A DNA stretch of 64,000 nucleotides, from contig OZ014417.1 in the NCBI GenBank assembly GCA_963965975.1, positions 4,321,821 to 4,385,820 of the forward strand, given 5' to 3'. Source of the stretch: Xestospongia bergquistia. Lineage: Eukaryota; Porifera; Demospongiae; Haplosclerida; Petrosiidae. The notes under the pieces were generated by a model. The model was not told the origin of the DNA, did no database searches, and saw only the letters and a list, made by a program, of their open reading frames with translations. Below, piece after piece: positions 1-11,028 of the stretch; position 1 is the stretch's first letter, and each line of letters begins with the position of its first letter. Position numbers and translations under genes: made by a program.

Positions 1-3000
1 TCTTACAAGTTTTTTGAGATATTTGGAGATGATAACAATGAAGAATATGAAGACTTTGAAGGATTTGATATTGAAGATGTGTAAGTTAGATTATATCAGT
101 ATTGCTGATGTTTTTATCTTAATACAGTGGCGATGTACCTCAGTGTCCAGTTAGTGAACGATATCCTAAAAGATTAATTCAACAAAAAGAATACAGAGAA
201 GATGAACTATCTGATGAAGATGAATATCTCTTAAGTTCAGTATCAATATGGTTACTTCCACAACTTTTGTTACTAGTTTGTGACAACTGTGAGGAAATTC
301 ATCATGGTGACTGTCCTGTTCATGGACCCTTACTAACTCTAGATCCTTCTAGTGGTCATGATGAAGCATCTCTACAATACACTACCGTGTTTGTTCTATC
401 TGAATTAACTGTTAAACCTTCTAAGATAGCCAATGCTGGTTTGGGTGTTTTTGCTACACAGTTTATACCTCGTGGAGTTAGGTTTGGTCCTTATGAAGGA
501 AAGAGAGTGTTAAAAGAAGAGCTCACTAAAGGAGAAGATATTAGCTACATGTGGGAGGTACTGTAATCAAATAATAAAAAAAGTATTATTTATTTTAATT
601 TATTCAGGTGAAGCATGTTGGAGAGAGGTCATATTATATTGATGGTCAATCAGATAAGCAAAGTAATTGGTTACAATTTATTAACTGTGCTCGCAATGTA
701 GATGAACAGAATTTAATAGCTTTTCAGTATCATGGTAACATCTATTATCGCTCATTCAAACATATCTATCCTGGTAATGAACTCTACGTATGGTATGGTG
801 AACAATATGCAAGAGAACTTGGGATTATAGTTAGTTTTGAAGAAGGTAAAGTAATTCTTTTGGCAGAAATAAAATTTATTATCTACTTTTAGATGATTTT
901 CAACGTTTTAAGTGCAAAAACTGTGGAAGTAGTTTTGTTTTGAAAGCCAATTTTGATTTGCATCTTCGACATAATCCTGATTGTCTTGGTGCTAATCCTT
1001 AATGTTTTACTTGTCAAAAATGTCAAGAAAGCTTTTGTGAATTGCATCAGTTACAAGACCACATTCGTAAACATGAGCAACTTGATGTAAAAGAAAGGAA
1101 TCATAAGAAAGAACTCATTTCTAATGATAAACTGGTGGTTGGAAATCTAGATAATATGTGTGATTATTGTGGAAAGAAATTTATTTGTCAGTCATCATTG
1201 AGGACTCATCTTCATATACACACTGGTGTTAAACCTTATCAATGTCAGTACTGTGGAAAAGGATTTAGTCAGAATGGTAATCTTCAAACTCATCTTCGTA
1301 TACACACTGGTGATAAACCTTACCAATGTCAGTATTGTGGAAAAGGATTTAGTAAGAATAGTGATCTCCAAAGACACCTTTGTATACACACTGGTGATAA
1401 ACCTTACCAATGTCAGTATTGTGGAAAAGGATTTATTCAGAATAGTGATCTCCAAAAACATCTTAATATACACACTGGTGATAAACCTTACCAATGTCAG
1501 TACTGTGGAAAAGGATTTAGTCGGAATGATAGTCTCCAAAGTCATCTTCGTATACACACTGGTGATAAACCTTACCAATGTCAGTACTGTGAAAAAGGAT
1601 TTATTCAGAATAGTGATCTCCAAAGACATATTCGTATACACACTGGTGTTAAACCTTACCAATGTCAGTACTGTGGAAAAGGATTTAGTCGTAATGATAA
1701 TCTCCAAAGTCATCTTCGTATACACACTGGTGATAAACCTTACAAATGTCAGTACTGTGAAAAAGGATTTAGTCAGAATAGTGATCTCCAAACTCATCTT
1801 TGTATACACACTGGTGTTAAACCTTACCAATGTCAGTATTGTGTAAAAGGATTTAGTCAGAATAGTAATCTTCAAACTCATCTTCGTATACACACTGGTG
1901 ATAAACCTCACCAATGTCAGTATTGTGGAAAAGGATTTAGTAAGAATAGTGATCTCGAAAGACACCTTTGTATACACACTGGTGATAAACCTTACCAATG
2001 TCAGTATTGTGGAAAAGGATTTATTCAGAATAGTGATCTCCAAAAACATCTTAATATACACACTGGTGATAAACCTTACCAATGTCAGTACTGTGGAAAA
2101 GGATTTAGTCGGAATGATAGTCTCCAAAGTCATCTTCGTATACACACTGGTGATAAACCTTACCAATGTCAGTACTGTGAAAAAGGATTTATTCAGAATA
2201 GTGATCTCCAAAGACATATTCGTATACACACTGGTGTTAAACCTTACCAATGTCAGTACTGTGGAAAAGGATTTAGTCGTAATGATAATCTCCAAAGTCA
2301 TCTTCGTATACACACTGGTGATAAACCTTACAAATGTCAGTATTGTGAAAAAGGATTTAGTCAGAATAGTGATCTCCAAACTCATCTTTGTATACACACT
2401 GGTGTTAAACCTTACCAATGTCAGTATTGTGTAAAAGGATTTAGTCAGAATAGTAATCTTCAAACTCATATTCGTATACACACTGGTGATAAACCTCACC
2501 AATGTCAGTATTGTGGAAAAGGATTTAGTAAGAATAGTTATCTCCAAAGACACCTTCGTACACACACTGGTGATAAACCTAACCAATGTCAGTATTGTGG
2601 AAAAGGATTTATTCAGAACAGTGATCTCCAAAGACATCTTAATATACACATTGGTGATAAACCTTACCAATGTCAGTACTGTGGAAAAGGATTTAGTCGT
2701 AATGATAGTCTCCAAAGTCATCTTCGTATACACACTGGTGATAAACCTTACCAATGTCAGTACTGTGGAAAAGGATTTAGTTAGAATAGTGATCTCCAAA
2801 GACATATTCGTATACACACTGGTGATAATCCTTACCAATGCCAGTACTGTGGAAAAGCATTTAGCTGTAATAGCAATCTCAAGAAATATATTTGTATACA
2901 CACTGGTGATAAATTTTAACCTCACCAATGTCAGTATTGTGGAAAGGATTTATTCGTAATAGTGATCTCCAAAGACATCTTTATATACACACTGGTGATA

Positions 3001-3125
3001 AACCTTAGTACTATTGAAAAGCTCCAAAGAGATCTTCGTATACACACTGGTGATAAACCTTACCAACGTTGGAAAAAGATTTAATTATAATGCTAATCTC
3101 TAAAGATATCTTCGTATTCATCTAA
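1..3125 (+). pseudogene. PRDM9-like gene copy A (5' part outside window; broken)
   Basis: Exons read as 1-80 (acidic exon end), 128-557 (SSXRD-like motif plus first SET half), 608-845 (second SET half) and 893 onward (zinc fingers). Introns 81-127, 558-607 and 846-892 are GT-AG. SET hallmarks FGPYEG, NCAR, IYYR and VWYG match vertebrate PRDM7/9. The last exon has an in-frame TAA at 1000-1002 where copies B and D have CAA and copy C has CGA, just before the first array fingers. A second stop, TAG at 2782-2784, falls where the repeat consensus has CAG. Between them is an open stretch of about 580 codons with 19 complete C2H2 fingers; beyond 2784 fingers continue but decay with frameshifts. The 46-nt intron that splits the SET region in B-D has lost its donor G here (about 231) and reads through in frame. 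As written, the gene would give a SET protein without an array. Sequencing error at 1000 is possible but two stops make a pseudogene more likely. Confidence 0.85.
1156..3090 (+). repeat. 84-bp zinc-finger minisatellite with 588-bp higher-order repeat
   Basis: Each 84-bp unit codes for one 28-residue C2H2 finger with linker HTGDKPYQ or HTGVKPYQ. Seven consecutive fingers starting at 1321 recur at 1909 and in part at 2497, an exact 588-bp spacing. By eye the first two 588-bp copies differ at about four bases. Finger changes sit mainly at helix positions -1, 2, 3 and 6. The residues at -1/3/6 run K-D-R, Q-D-K, R-S-S, Q-D-R, R-N-S, Q-D-T, Q-N-T within one higher-order unit. This is the pattern expected of a PRDM9-type array growing by unequal exchange. 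Confidence 0.92.
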
Positions 3126-3384
3126 AATAGTTAGTGACCATTTTTGATAATCATTTATATATACATTAGACTTTATTAAGTTTCCATAGTAATAACACTA
3201 CACAAACAATAGACAATACAGATCTAGAGAAGTTAAAATAGTTCCAGGACGACTAGTCCCAAAGATCCTGAGCACAGTAACAGAATATAGTGTCATATAG
3301 TGTCATTGTAGCTAGTGGAGTAGTGAAGTCTAACAAACCTGTGACAGTAGTGTTTCTTGTACAATTTATGTATAATTTTTTTGC

Positions 3385-3452
3385 TTAGCAGTTTATACCT
3401 CATGGAGTTAGGTTTGGTCCTTATGAAGGAAGGAGAGTGTTAAAACTACTGT
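3385..3452 (+). pseudogene. Stray SET-exon fragment downstream of copy A
   Basis: About 60 bp after a TTGCTTAG acceptor-like end repeats the SET exon part that encodes FIPHGVRFGPYEGRR (compare 460-512). It is followed by stops and no second SET half. The same fragment sits after copy B at 8812-8880, so it is part of the duplicated unit. It is probably a leftover of a partial gene duplication. Confidence 0.75.
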
Positions 3453-3682
3453 ACATACTTAAATACATACAATCTTAAAGTGAACAATTAAGGATTGTGA
3501 AACACATCATAGTAATCCAACCATAGGGACATATTGGGTTTAAAAAGCAATAAAACGAATCAGGGAACTATATATGTGGAAAGGTATATGGAATGATGTC
3601 AAAGAAATGGCAAGTTTGTTTACGAGTTTGCATTGTTTTATATCAACACATGTAGGTTGCTACCTGTAATGAATGTCATAGG

Positions 3683-4112
3683 ATGAACAAAAAACCAATT
3701 GTCATTAACAGAGAGCTTCATCCAATACCAGTACATTCTCCATCGTACCATGTAACAATTGACTTCGTCAGTCCAATATCTTCAACATCCAGAAATAGGA
3801 ATCATTATCTCACTATGTTATATTATTTTACAATATGGGTAGAGGCTGTTCCCTTGCCTAGTAAATCTGCCCATAGTGTCACTGAAAATTTATTCAAGGT
3901 AATGATCATTATTAAAAGTAAATATTCATATTGTTATTATTATTCAATATTCATATAATTCGTATGCATATTTGTCACAGGTTTTTATAAGAATGGGTCT
4001 TCTTAAACTGTTGACAAGTGGTCAAGGCAGAGTTTAGATGCCAACTTGACAAAGATCTTATAAAACTTCCTGGCATAAAGTGACACTATACCACACTCCA
4101 CAGGTATATGTA
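3683..4112 (+). mobile_element. Ty3/gypsy-type integrase remnant
   Basis: The open stretch 3683-3900 reads as the start of a retroviral-type integrase core: PIPVHSPSYHVTIDFVSPIS followed by YFTIWVEAVPLPSK, where the first catalytic Asp is in the IDFV motif. It continues after an intron-like gap (3898-3980) with frame breaks. Only the N-terminal half of the core is recognisable. A second, more decayed copy lies at 9097-9520, so the insertion predates duplication of the A/B unit. No LTRs were found. Confidence 0.7.
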
Positions 4113-4378
4113 ATCATTTGCTTATGGCATACTATTATTATGTGTGAAATTGAATAGACAAATGTATTAGATGAAAGGTGGAATCTAATACTTAAATGTT
4201 GGTAAAATTCACTCATGACAAGAGATATGAATGTGATTTATTTTAAGAGATATATATGTTTGTATATATATAATATATCCAAGAATAAACCCTCTCATCA
4301 TATACTGTTTGAATTCATATTTAGTAGAATCTGCCAATGGTGTCATATTAATTGATGTTGAAACAGAGAATTTTTCAG
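4113..4378. other. No gene seen
   Basis: AT-rich sequence between the integrase remnant and the GA repeat; similar sequence follows the second integrase copy (9521-9780). Nothing coding recognised. Confidence 0.5.
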
Positions 4379-4380
4379 CT

Positions 4381-4383
<3 letters not shown>

Positions 4384-4433
<50 letters not shown>

Positions 4434-4440
4434 CAGAGAC
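4384..4440. repeat. (GA)n microsatellite
   Basis: GA dinucleotide run with a few interruptions; the equivalent tract in the next unit is 9788-9820. Confidence 0.9.
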
Positions 4441-4591
4441 AGATTAGTTCTGCATCAAATAAACTTACATAATCTTTAAATTCTGTTCTCTCAGGTATAC
4501 TAGGAAGCTTAAGGGAAGCATATATACTTTGTGGTCCAACAGGAGCTGGTTTCTTTTCTGGCTTCTTGTCATGATCTTTGAAATGTTGCAT
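4441..4591 (-). pseudogene. Unrecognised exon-like fragment (minus strand)
   Basis: On the minus strand an open stretch from an ATG reads MQHFKDHDKKPEKKPAPVGP and goes on to EFKDY, then a GTAAGT donor-like site, then the GA/CT tract. It recurs at 9822-9960 with the reading frame kept, although one copy lost codons in the middle. Frame conservation between copies suggests a former coding exon. The family is not recognised and no partner exons were identified. Confidence 0.4.
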
Positions 4592-5080
4592 AAAATTTGG
4601 ATGATATCATTCTTTAGTTTCTTTATCGGTGCTAGCTAGCAGGGAATCCTAGTGAGTCGGTAGGATCATATGGGCAACATGATAGGACATTACCTCTCTG
4701 CCTAATTAAGCCTTTTCAATAAAGAAAATATGGACAAAGGGTACATGAAATGGACGAATACTTACTAAACACATTCTTTGCAGATATATTCTTTTTTCAG
4801 GACTTGCAAAAAATATCTATATTGTAATATCTACATTGTATAAACAACAATAGTATTAATAATGTATAAAATTATATCACAATAATGTTACAATTATAGT
4901 AATAACATATAATATATCATGTATATATCTGACACCATATTGTTCTTTTTATTTCTACTGTACTACTTCTATATTTTTCTCACATTCTCAAGCAAGGATT
5001 TTCTTTGAGTAGTTAGAGTATCATAAGTGACTATAACATCCTCCGGTATAAAATAATGATAATTAATGGAAGGCTGTTAG
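4592..5080. other. No gene seen
   Basis: AT-rich intergenic sequence, with part repeated after copy B (9961-10180) and near 15420-15540. Nothing coding recognised. Confidence 0.5.
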
Positions 5081-5172
5081 TTATAAATGACGTCTATCAC
5101 CCAGTGATGCTTCGCTATCTCAACTTAGTCAACTAGATGCGTATCAACTTGGTTTTCTCCAAAGAAAGTTAG
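5081..5172 (+). pseudogene. Short fragment upstream of the acidic exon (copy B side)
   Basis: In one frame this reads SPSDASLSQLSQLDAYQLGF and ends near a splice-like site. It matches the tail of the fragments at 10217-10380 and 15172-15300, where the preceding cadherin-like beta-sandwich part is still present. Here that domain part is missing. Assignment is by similarity between units only. Confidence 0.35.
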
Positions 5173-5317
5173 TTACGTATACAATGATTGTTAATTTAGT
5201 TATAATAATTGTTAAGTTAGTTACAATGATTGTTAAATATAATTATGTTAATCTTACAATAGAGTTGAATGATGTCACTAAACAAAATGATTGAAGTCAA
5301 TTTTATTGAACTATACT

Positions 5318-5666
5318 TGATAAGAAGAGCAATAGTAAAACTGAAATAAAAGTAAAAACAAAAGAGGACAAACAAAGTATAAAGACAATAGAATTATCTC
5401 AAGATGTAGAGGATGATACTCAAAATGATGTTATAGATAATGTAGTAGATAATGAAGAATCTAGAGAACTGTCATCAGATTTATCACCTGAACATGATGA
5501 CAAACAACGTAAGATGGATCATAGTGATAATCTTCGTGAAAGTGTAGTCAGTGTTGTTGAGGAGAGTCAAGAGAAGAAAAGACAACGTTTGTTTGCTAAA
5601 AGAACAAATGAAAATACTGCTATGTCTGCAAAGCTATCACAACCTACAATATCAACAGATGATTAA
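5318..5666 (+). pseudogene. Acidic C-terminal exon of an unidentified gene (copy 1)
   Basis: About 115 codons are open from a splice-like AG near 5320 to TAA at 5664-5666, with no obvious start codon, as expected for a last exon. The product is rich in D, E, S and K (ELSSDLSPEHDDKQ; LFAKRTNENTA) and ends QPTISTDD. Copies lie before PRDM copies C (10495-10858) and D (15700-16095). This copy has lost a stretch reading KERYLACKRAK that the second copy keeps. It is 557 bp before exon 1 of copy B, on the same strand, so it is probably the end of the neighbouring gene. Whether the full gene exists is unknown, so pseudogene is a tentative label. Function not recognised. Confidence 0.45.
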
Positions 5667-5825
5667 ACCTTCTTAATTTTTATCTAAATAATAATAATTA
5701 TTAAATTAATTTATTTATGATTAGAGCCAAAAACGTTTTAGTGGAAGGAGCTAGTATTTTTAACAACAATATTATAATGGTCTCTTATCTTGTTTACCAG
5801 CTATAGTCCGAGTTGTTCAAAATGG

Positions 5826-5886
5826 TAGATGTAACATAAGAATTATGCGACTATGAAAAGAGGAGACTAGTAAAGAATATATACAA
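5826..5886 (+). pseudogene. Decayed extra exon 1 of the PRDM9-like gene (before copy B)
   Basis: ATGGTAGATG followed by the CDYEKRRL-coding stretch matches exon 1 of copies B-D, but a TAA follows after five codons and the end is lost. A matching ghost lies at 11029-11095 before copy C. Copy D has only one exon 1, in this position relative to the shared upstream sequence, so B and C seem to have gained a second first exon. Confidence 0.7.
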
Positions 5887-6059
5887 TGACTATCATTGTT
5901 ATAAATTAATTATTAAAGTAAGAACAAATAAATAAATAAATACAAATACATCTAAAGACTGCTGTAAATAAAATGACTACAACTTTCTCCTCTCAAATGC
6001 CTTTTTGTTCGCAGACTCAAACTAGACAGAGTAACATCTCGAGTGTAGGAGCGTTAAAA

Positions 6060-6222
6060 CAAAGTACCACGAGGTGTCACGTGTAGCAGGAAGTCTTGTG
6101 ATCTTCAATTATAATAACATTCATAGTTGCCCAGTTTGAATGCGAGTTTGTTCAGACGTTTCCTCCCCTTGCAGAACGTCTGGCTTCGAGACTAGTTTAC
6201 CAGCTAGTCTGAGGTGTTCGAA
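6060..6222 (+). promoter_or_regulatory. Conserved upstream block of copy B with CACGTG E-box
   Basis: A 27-nt stretch containing CACGTG (6078-6083) is identical upstream of copy C (E-box 11238-11243), within a longer block conserved between the two units and ending at exon 1. Flanking noncoding sequence is more diverged. A promoter role is inferred from position and conservation only. Confidence 0.4.
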
Positions 6223-8525
6223 ATGGCAGATGTAATGAAGGAATTATGTGACTATGAAAAGAGAAGACTAGAAAATGTTGAAAAGAATACTGAAGTCATG
6301 AAAACTTTAGGTATAATACTATTGCATGTTCAATAAAAGTCATAATAATTGTGTGTAGGTTTAGATGTTAAGTCCCAAAAGAAGAGTAGAGTTAGAAAAA
6401 GGAGAAGGATACGATATAGTAATTGTAGTAATAGTAGCAGTGATAGTGGAGATGAATGGATACCTGCTCTAGAGACTTGTGTGATGAAGAAAAAAACAAA
6501 TGTCATAAGAGGTAATAAACTTGTCAATAAAATATGGACATCATTCTTTTGTGTTTAGATAACTAAGTTACAAGAGCCTTAAAGCGGAAAAAACCACAGC
6601 AGAAGAAATATTACCAACCTGTAGAGGGGGAGGAGCCTTCATTTGAGAGCCTTGATTACAAGTTTTCTAATATATTTTCTGAGTTATTTGGAGATAATGA
6701 TAATGAAGAATATGAACACTTTGAAGGATTTGATATTGAAGATGTGTAAGTTAGATTATATCAGTTTTGCTGATGTTTTTTTTTTAATACAGTGGTGATG
6801 TATCTCAGAGTCCAGTTAGTGAACGATATCCTAAGAAATTATTTCACCAAAAAGAATACAGAGAAGATGAACTATCTGATGAAGATGAATATCTCTGTAA
6901 GTTTAGTATCAATATGGTTACTTTTAAAACTTGTATTATTAGTTTGTGACAACTGTGAGGAAATTCATCATGGTGACTGTCCTGTTCATGGACCTTTATT
7001 AACACTAGATCTTTCTAGTGGTCATGATGAAGCATCTCTACAATATACTAGTATATTTGTTCCAGCTGAATTAACTGTTAAACCTTCTAAGATGCTACAC
7101 AGTTTATACCTCGTAGAGTTAGGTTTGGTCCTTATGAAGGAAGGAGTGTTAAAGAAGAGCTCACTGAAGGAGAAGATACTAGCTACATGTGGGAGGTACT
7201 GTAATAAATACAAAATTATTAATTAGTTATATTTATTCAGGTAAGGCATTTTGGAGAGGGGTCATATTATATTGATGGTCATATTATATTGATGGTCAAT
7301 CAGGTAAGCAAAGTAACTGGTTACGATTTATTAACTATGCTCACAATGTAGATGAACAGAATTTAGTAGCTTTTCAGTATCATGGTAACATCTATTATCA
7401 CTCATTCAAGCATATCTATCCTGGTAATGAACTCTATGTATGGTAATGAACTCTACGTATGGTATGGTGAACAATATGCAAGAGAACTTGGGATCACAAC
7501 TAGCTTTGAAGAAGATAGGGTAATTCTTTTGGCAGAAATAAAGTTTACTATTTATTTTTAGATGATTGTCAACTTTATAATTGCAAAAATTGTAGAAGTA
7601 GTTTTGTTTTGAAAGGTAATTTTAATTTGCACCTTTGACGTAATCCTAAATGTCTTGCTGCTAATCCTCAATGTTTTTTACTTGTCAAAAATGTCAATAA
7701 AGTTTTGTGAATTGTATCAGTTACAAGACCACATTCGTAAACATGAGCAACTTGATGTAAAAGAAATAAATAAAAAAGCATTCATTTCCAATGATAAACT
7801 GCTAGTTGAGAATGCAGATAATATTTGTGATTATTGTGGAAAGAAATTTTCTCATCAGTCATCGTTGAGGACTCATCTTCGTATACACACTGGTGATAAT
7901 CCTTACCAATGTCAGTATTGTAGAAAAGGATTTAGTCATAATGGTAGTCTCCGAAACATCTTCCTATACACATGGGTGATAAATCTTACCAATGTCAGTA
8001 CTGTGGAAAAAGATGTAGTGATAAGAGTAATCTCAGAAAACATCATATACACACTGGTGATAAACATTACCAATGTCAGTACTGTGGAAAAGATTTTTAT
8101 CAGAATATTGATCTCCAAAGACATCTTTGTACACACACTGGTGATAAACCTTACCAATGTGAGTACTATGGAAAACGATTTAGTCAGAATGCTAGTCTCC
8201 AAAGACATCATCATATACACACTGGTAATAGACCTTACCAATGTCAGTACTGCGGAAAAGATTTAGTCAGAATGGTAGTCTCCAAACTCATCTTTGTATA
8301 CACACTAGTGATAAACCTTACCAATGCCAGTACTGTGGAAAAAGAATTTATTCAGAATAGTAATCTTAAAAAACATCTTCGTAGCCACACTGGTGATAAA
8401 CCTTACCAATGTCAGTACTGTGGAAAAGGATATAAACAAAGCTTTAATCTCCAAACTCATGTTCGTATACACACTGGTGATAAACCTTACCAATGTTGGA
8501 AAAAGATTTCATTATAATGCTAATC
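6223..8525 (+). pseudogene. PRDM9-like gene copy B (broken)
   Basis: Exons: 6223-6310 (MADVMKELCDYEKRRLENVE), 6359-6511 (basic/serine-rich), 6559-6745 (acidic), 6793-6896, 6943-7195, 7241 to about 7514, and 7562 onward. The breaks are many. Exon 3 has TAA at 6564-6566. About 25 bp coding for the ANAGLGVF part of SET are missing near 7094, shifting the frame. Short direct duplications occur near 7265-7300 and 7435-7465. The donor after exon 6 has changed GT to AT. The zinc-finger exon starts with a TGA near 7636 and the array (about 8 fingers, 7830-8500) has repeated frameshifts. The original start codon is kept here although copy C lost it. Confidence 0.88.
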
Positions 8526-9096
8526 TCTAAAGATATCTTTGTATTCATCTAAAATAATTAGTGACCATTTTTGATAATTATTTACATATACATTAGACTT
8601 TATTAAGTTTCCATAGTAATAACACTACACAAACAATAGACAATACAGATCTAGAGAAGTTAAAGTAGTTCCAGGACAAATAGTCCCAAAGATCCTGAGC
8701 ACAGTAACAGAATGTAGTGTCATGTAGTGCCATTGTAGCTAGTGGAGTAGTGAAGTGTAACTAACCTGTGACAGTAGTGTTTCTTGTACAATTTATGTAT
8801 AATTTTTTTTGCTTAGCAATTTATACCTCATGGAGTTAGGTTTGGTCCTTATGAAGGAAGGAGAGTATTAAAAATATTGTAAATAGTTAAATACATATGA
8901 TCTTAAAGTGAACAATTAAGGATTGTGAAACACATTACAGTAATCCAAACAGGTACATATTGGGTAAAACAATATAACAAATCAGGGAATTATTTATGTG
9001 GAAAGGTATATAAAATGATGTCAAAGAAATTTGTTTAAGAGTTAGCATTGTTTTATATCAACACATGTAGGTTGCTACCTGTAATGAATGTCATAA
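8526..9096. other. 3' flank of copy B with stray SET fragment
   Basis: Closely similar to the flank after copy A (3126-3682). The stray SET fragment lies at 8812-8880 and reads as in the A unit with one changed base at the first codon. No other gene seen. Confidence 0.7.
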
Positions 9097-9520
9097 GATG
9101 AACAAAAAACCAATTGTCATTAACAGAGAGCTTCATCCAATACCAGTACATTCTCCATGATACCATGTAGCAATTTACTTCGTCAGTCCAATATCTTCAA
9201 CATCCAGAAATAGGAATCATTTTATCTCACTATGTTATATTATTTTACAATATGAAGGCTGTTCCCTTGCCTAGTAAATCTGCCCATAGTGTCACTGAAA
9301 ATTTATTCAAGGTAATGATTATTATTAAAAGTAAATATTCATATTATTATTATTCAATATTCATATAATTCATATGCATATTTGTCACAGGTTTTTATAA
9401 CAATGGGTCTTCTTAAACTGTTGACAAGTGACCAAGGCAGAGTTTAGATGCCAACTTGACAAAGATCTTATAAAACTTCCTGGCATAAAGTGACACTATA
9501 ACACACCCTATCATCCACAG
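9097..9520 (+). mobile_element. Ty3/gypsy-type integrase remnant (second copy)
   Basis: Same fragment as 3683-4112, with extra substitutions and a short deletion where the other copy encodes the WVEA motif. Duplicated together with the PRDM9-like unit. Confidence 0.65.
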
Positions 9521-9732
9521 GTATATGTAATCAGTTGCTTATGGCATACTATTTTGTGTGAAATTGAATAAACAAATGTATTAGATGAAAGGTGGAATCT
9601 AATACTTAAACAATGTTGGTGAAGTTCACTCATGACAAGAAACATGAATGTGATTTATTTTAGAGACATATATGTTTGCATATAATACACCCAAGAATTA
9701 GTCCTTTCTTCATACTTCATATGAACTCATCT

Positions 9733-9787
9733 TTAGTAGAAAAGAGTTGTCATATCAATTGATGTTGAAACAGAGAATTTTTCAGCT

Positions 9788-9821
<34 letters not shown>

Positions 9822-9960
9822 GTTCTGCATCAAATAAACTTACATAATCTTTAAATTCTGTTCCCTCAGGTATACTAGGAAAATAAGCATATATACTTTG
9901 TGGTCCAACAGGAGCTGGTTTCTTTCCTGGCTTCTTGCCATGATCTTTGAAATGTTGCAT
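9733..9960 (-). pseudogene. Unrecognised exon-like fragment (minus strand), second copy, with (GA)n tract
   Basis: The minus-strand frame from 9960 reads MQHFKDHGKKPGKKPAPVGP to EFKDY, as at 4441-4591, then enters the GA/CT tract at 9788-9820. Four codons in the middle are absent compared with the first copy, without loss of frame. Family not recognised. Confidence 0.4.
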
Positions 9961-10216
9961 AAAATTTGGATGATATCATTCTTTAGTTTCTTTATCCCTA
10001 TCATTACCTAACAAGTATAATAATTATTAGTTATTATACTTCTTTATTTTTTTCACATTCTCAAGCAAGGATTTTCTTGAGCTGTTAGAGTGTCAATTAT
10101 AGTGACTATAACATCCTCCTTTATAAAATAATGATGATTAATGGAAGGCTGAGATAACAGTAATTATACAATTAATCATAACGTTTATTATCTTTCTCCC
10201 TTCTCTCAATTTTCAG

Positions 10217-10380
10217 TTCAGTTAACTGAAGGTACTACATCAGTGATAGAGATTGTTGTCATTGCTGGCCACTCAACTAAAACTTACGCAATATCTATAT
10301 ATGATGTCTATCACCCAGTGATGCTTGCCTTTCTCAACTAGATGTATCAACTTGGTTCTCTCCAAAGAAAGTAAGTCACA
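10217..10380 (+). pseudogene. Cadherin-like beta-sandwich domain fragment
   Basis: After a TTTTCAG acceptor-like site one frame reads VQLTEGTTSVIEIVVIAGHS then TKTYAISIY. The pattern (hydrophobic strand, EGTT, IEIVV, TKTY.I.I) is the C-terminal strands of the bacterial/animal cadherin-like beta-sandwich repeat (Pfam PF12733 type). A better-preserved copy is at 15172-15300. It lies before the acidic exon in the same orientation, so both may come from one gene. Only one partial domain is visible. Confidence 0.45.
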
Positions 10381-10494
10381 ATGATTGTTAAGTTAGTTAC
10401 AATGATTGTTAAATATAATTATGTTAATCTTACAATAGAGTTGAATGATGTCACTAAACAAAATGATTTGAGTCAATTTTATTGAACTATACTT

Positions 10495-10858
10495 GATAAG
10501 AAGAGCAATAGTAAAACTGAAATAAAAGGAAAACAAAAGAGGACAAAGAAAGTATAAAGGCAATAGAATTATCTCAATATGTAGAGGATAATACTCAAAA
10601 TGATGTTATAGATAATGTAGTAGATAATGAAGAATCTAGAGAACTGTCATCAGATTTATCACCTGAACATGATGACAAACAACTCAAGGTGGATCATAGT
10701 GATAATCTTCGTGAAAGTGTAGTCAGTGTTGTTGAGGAGAGTCATGAGGAGAAAAGACAACGTTTGTTTGCTAAAAGAACAAATGAAGATACTGCTATGT
10801 CTGCTAAAGAAAGATATTTAGCTTGTAAGAGAGCAAAACTATCACAACCTACAATTTA
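10495..10858 (+). pseudogene. Acidic C-terminal exon of unidentified gene (copy 2)
   Basis: Same exon as 5318-5666. A one-base loss near its start (about 10528) breaks the frame relative to copy 1, and the end reads QPTI then TAA. From about 10560 it is open and keeps the segment AKERYLACKRAK that copy 1 lacks. It lies upstream of copy C on the same strand. Confidence 0.45.
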
Positions 10859-11028
10859 ACAGATGATGAATAAACCTTCTTAATATTTTTCTAAATAATA
10901 GTAATTATTAAATTAATTTATTTTTGATAAGAGCCAATAAATTTTTAGTGGAAGGAGCTAGTATTTTTAACAACAATATTATAATGGTCTGTTATCTTGT
11001 TTACCAGTTATAGTCTGAGTTGTTCAAA

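Noticed and set aside
1195-2928. 577-codon minus-strand open frame across the finger array
   Set aside because: It is the antisense shadow of an 84-bp repeat whose length is a multiple of three; composition is repetitive ([13 protein letters not shown]) and the plus frame has the C2H2 code.
4379-4440. Serine/leucine-rich end of a minus-strand frame
   Set aside because: Translation of the GA/CT tract; coding similarity stops at the GTAAGT before it.
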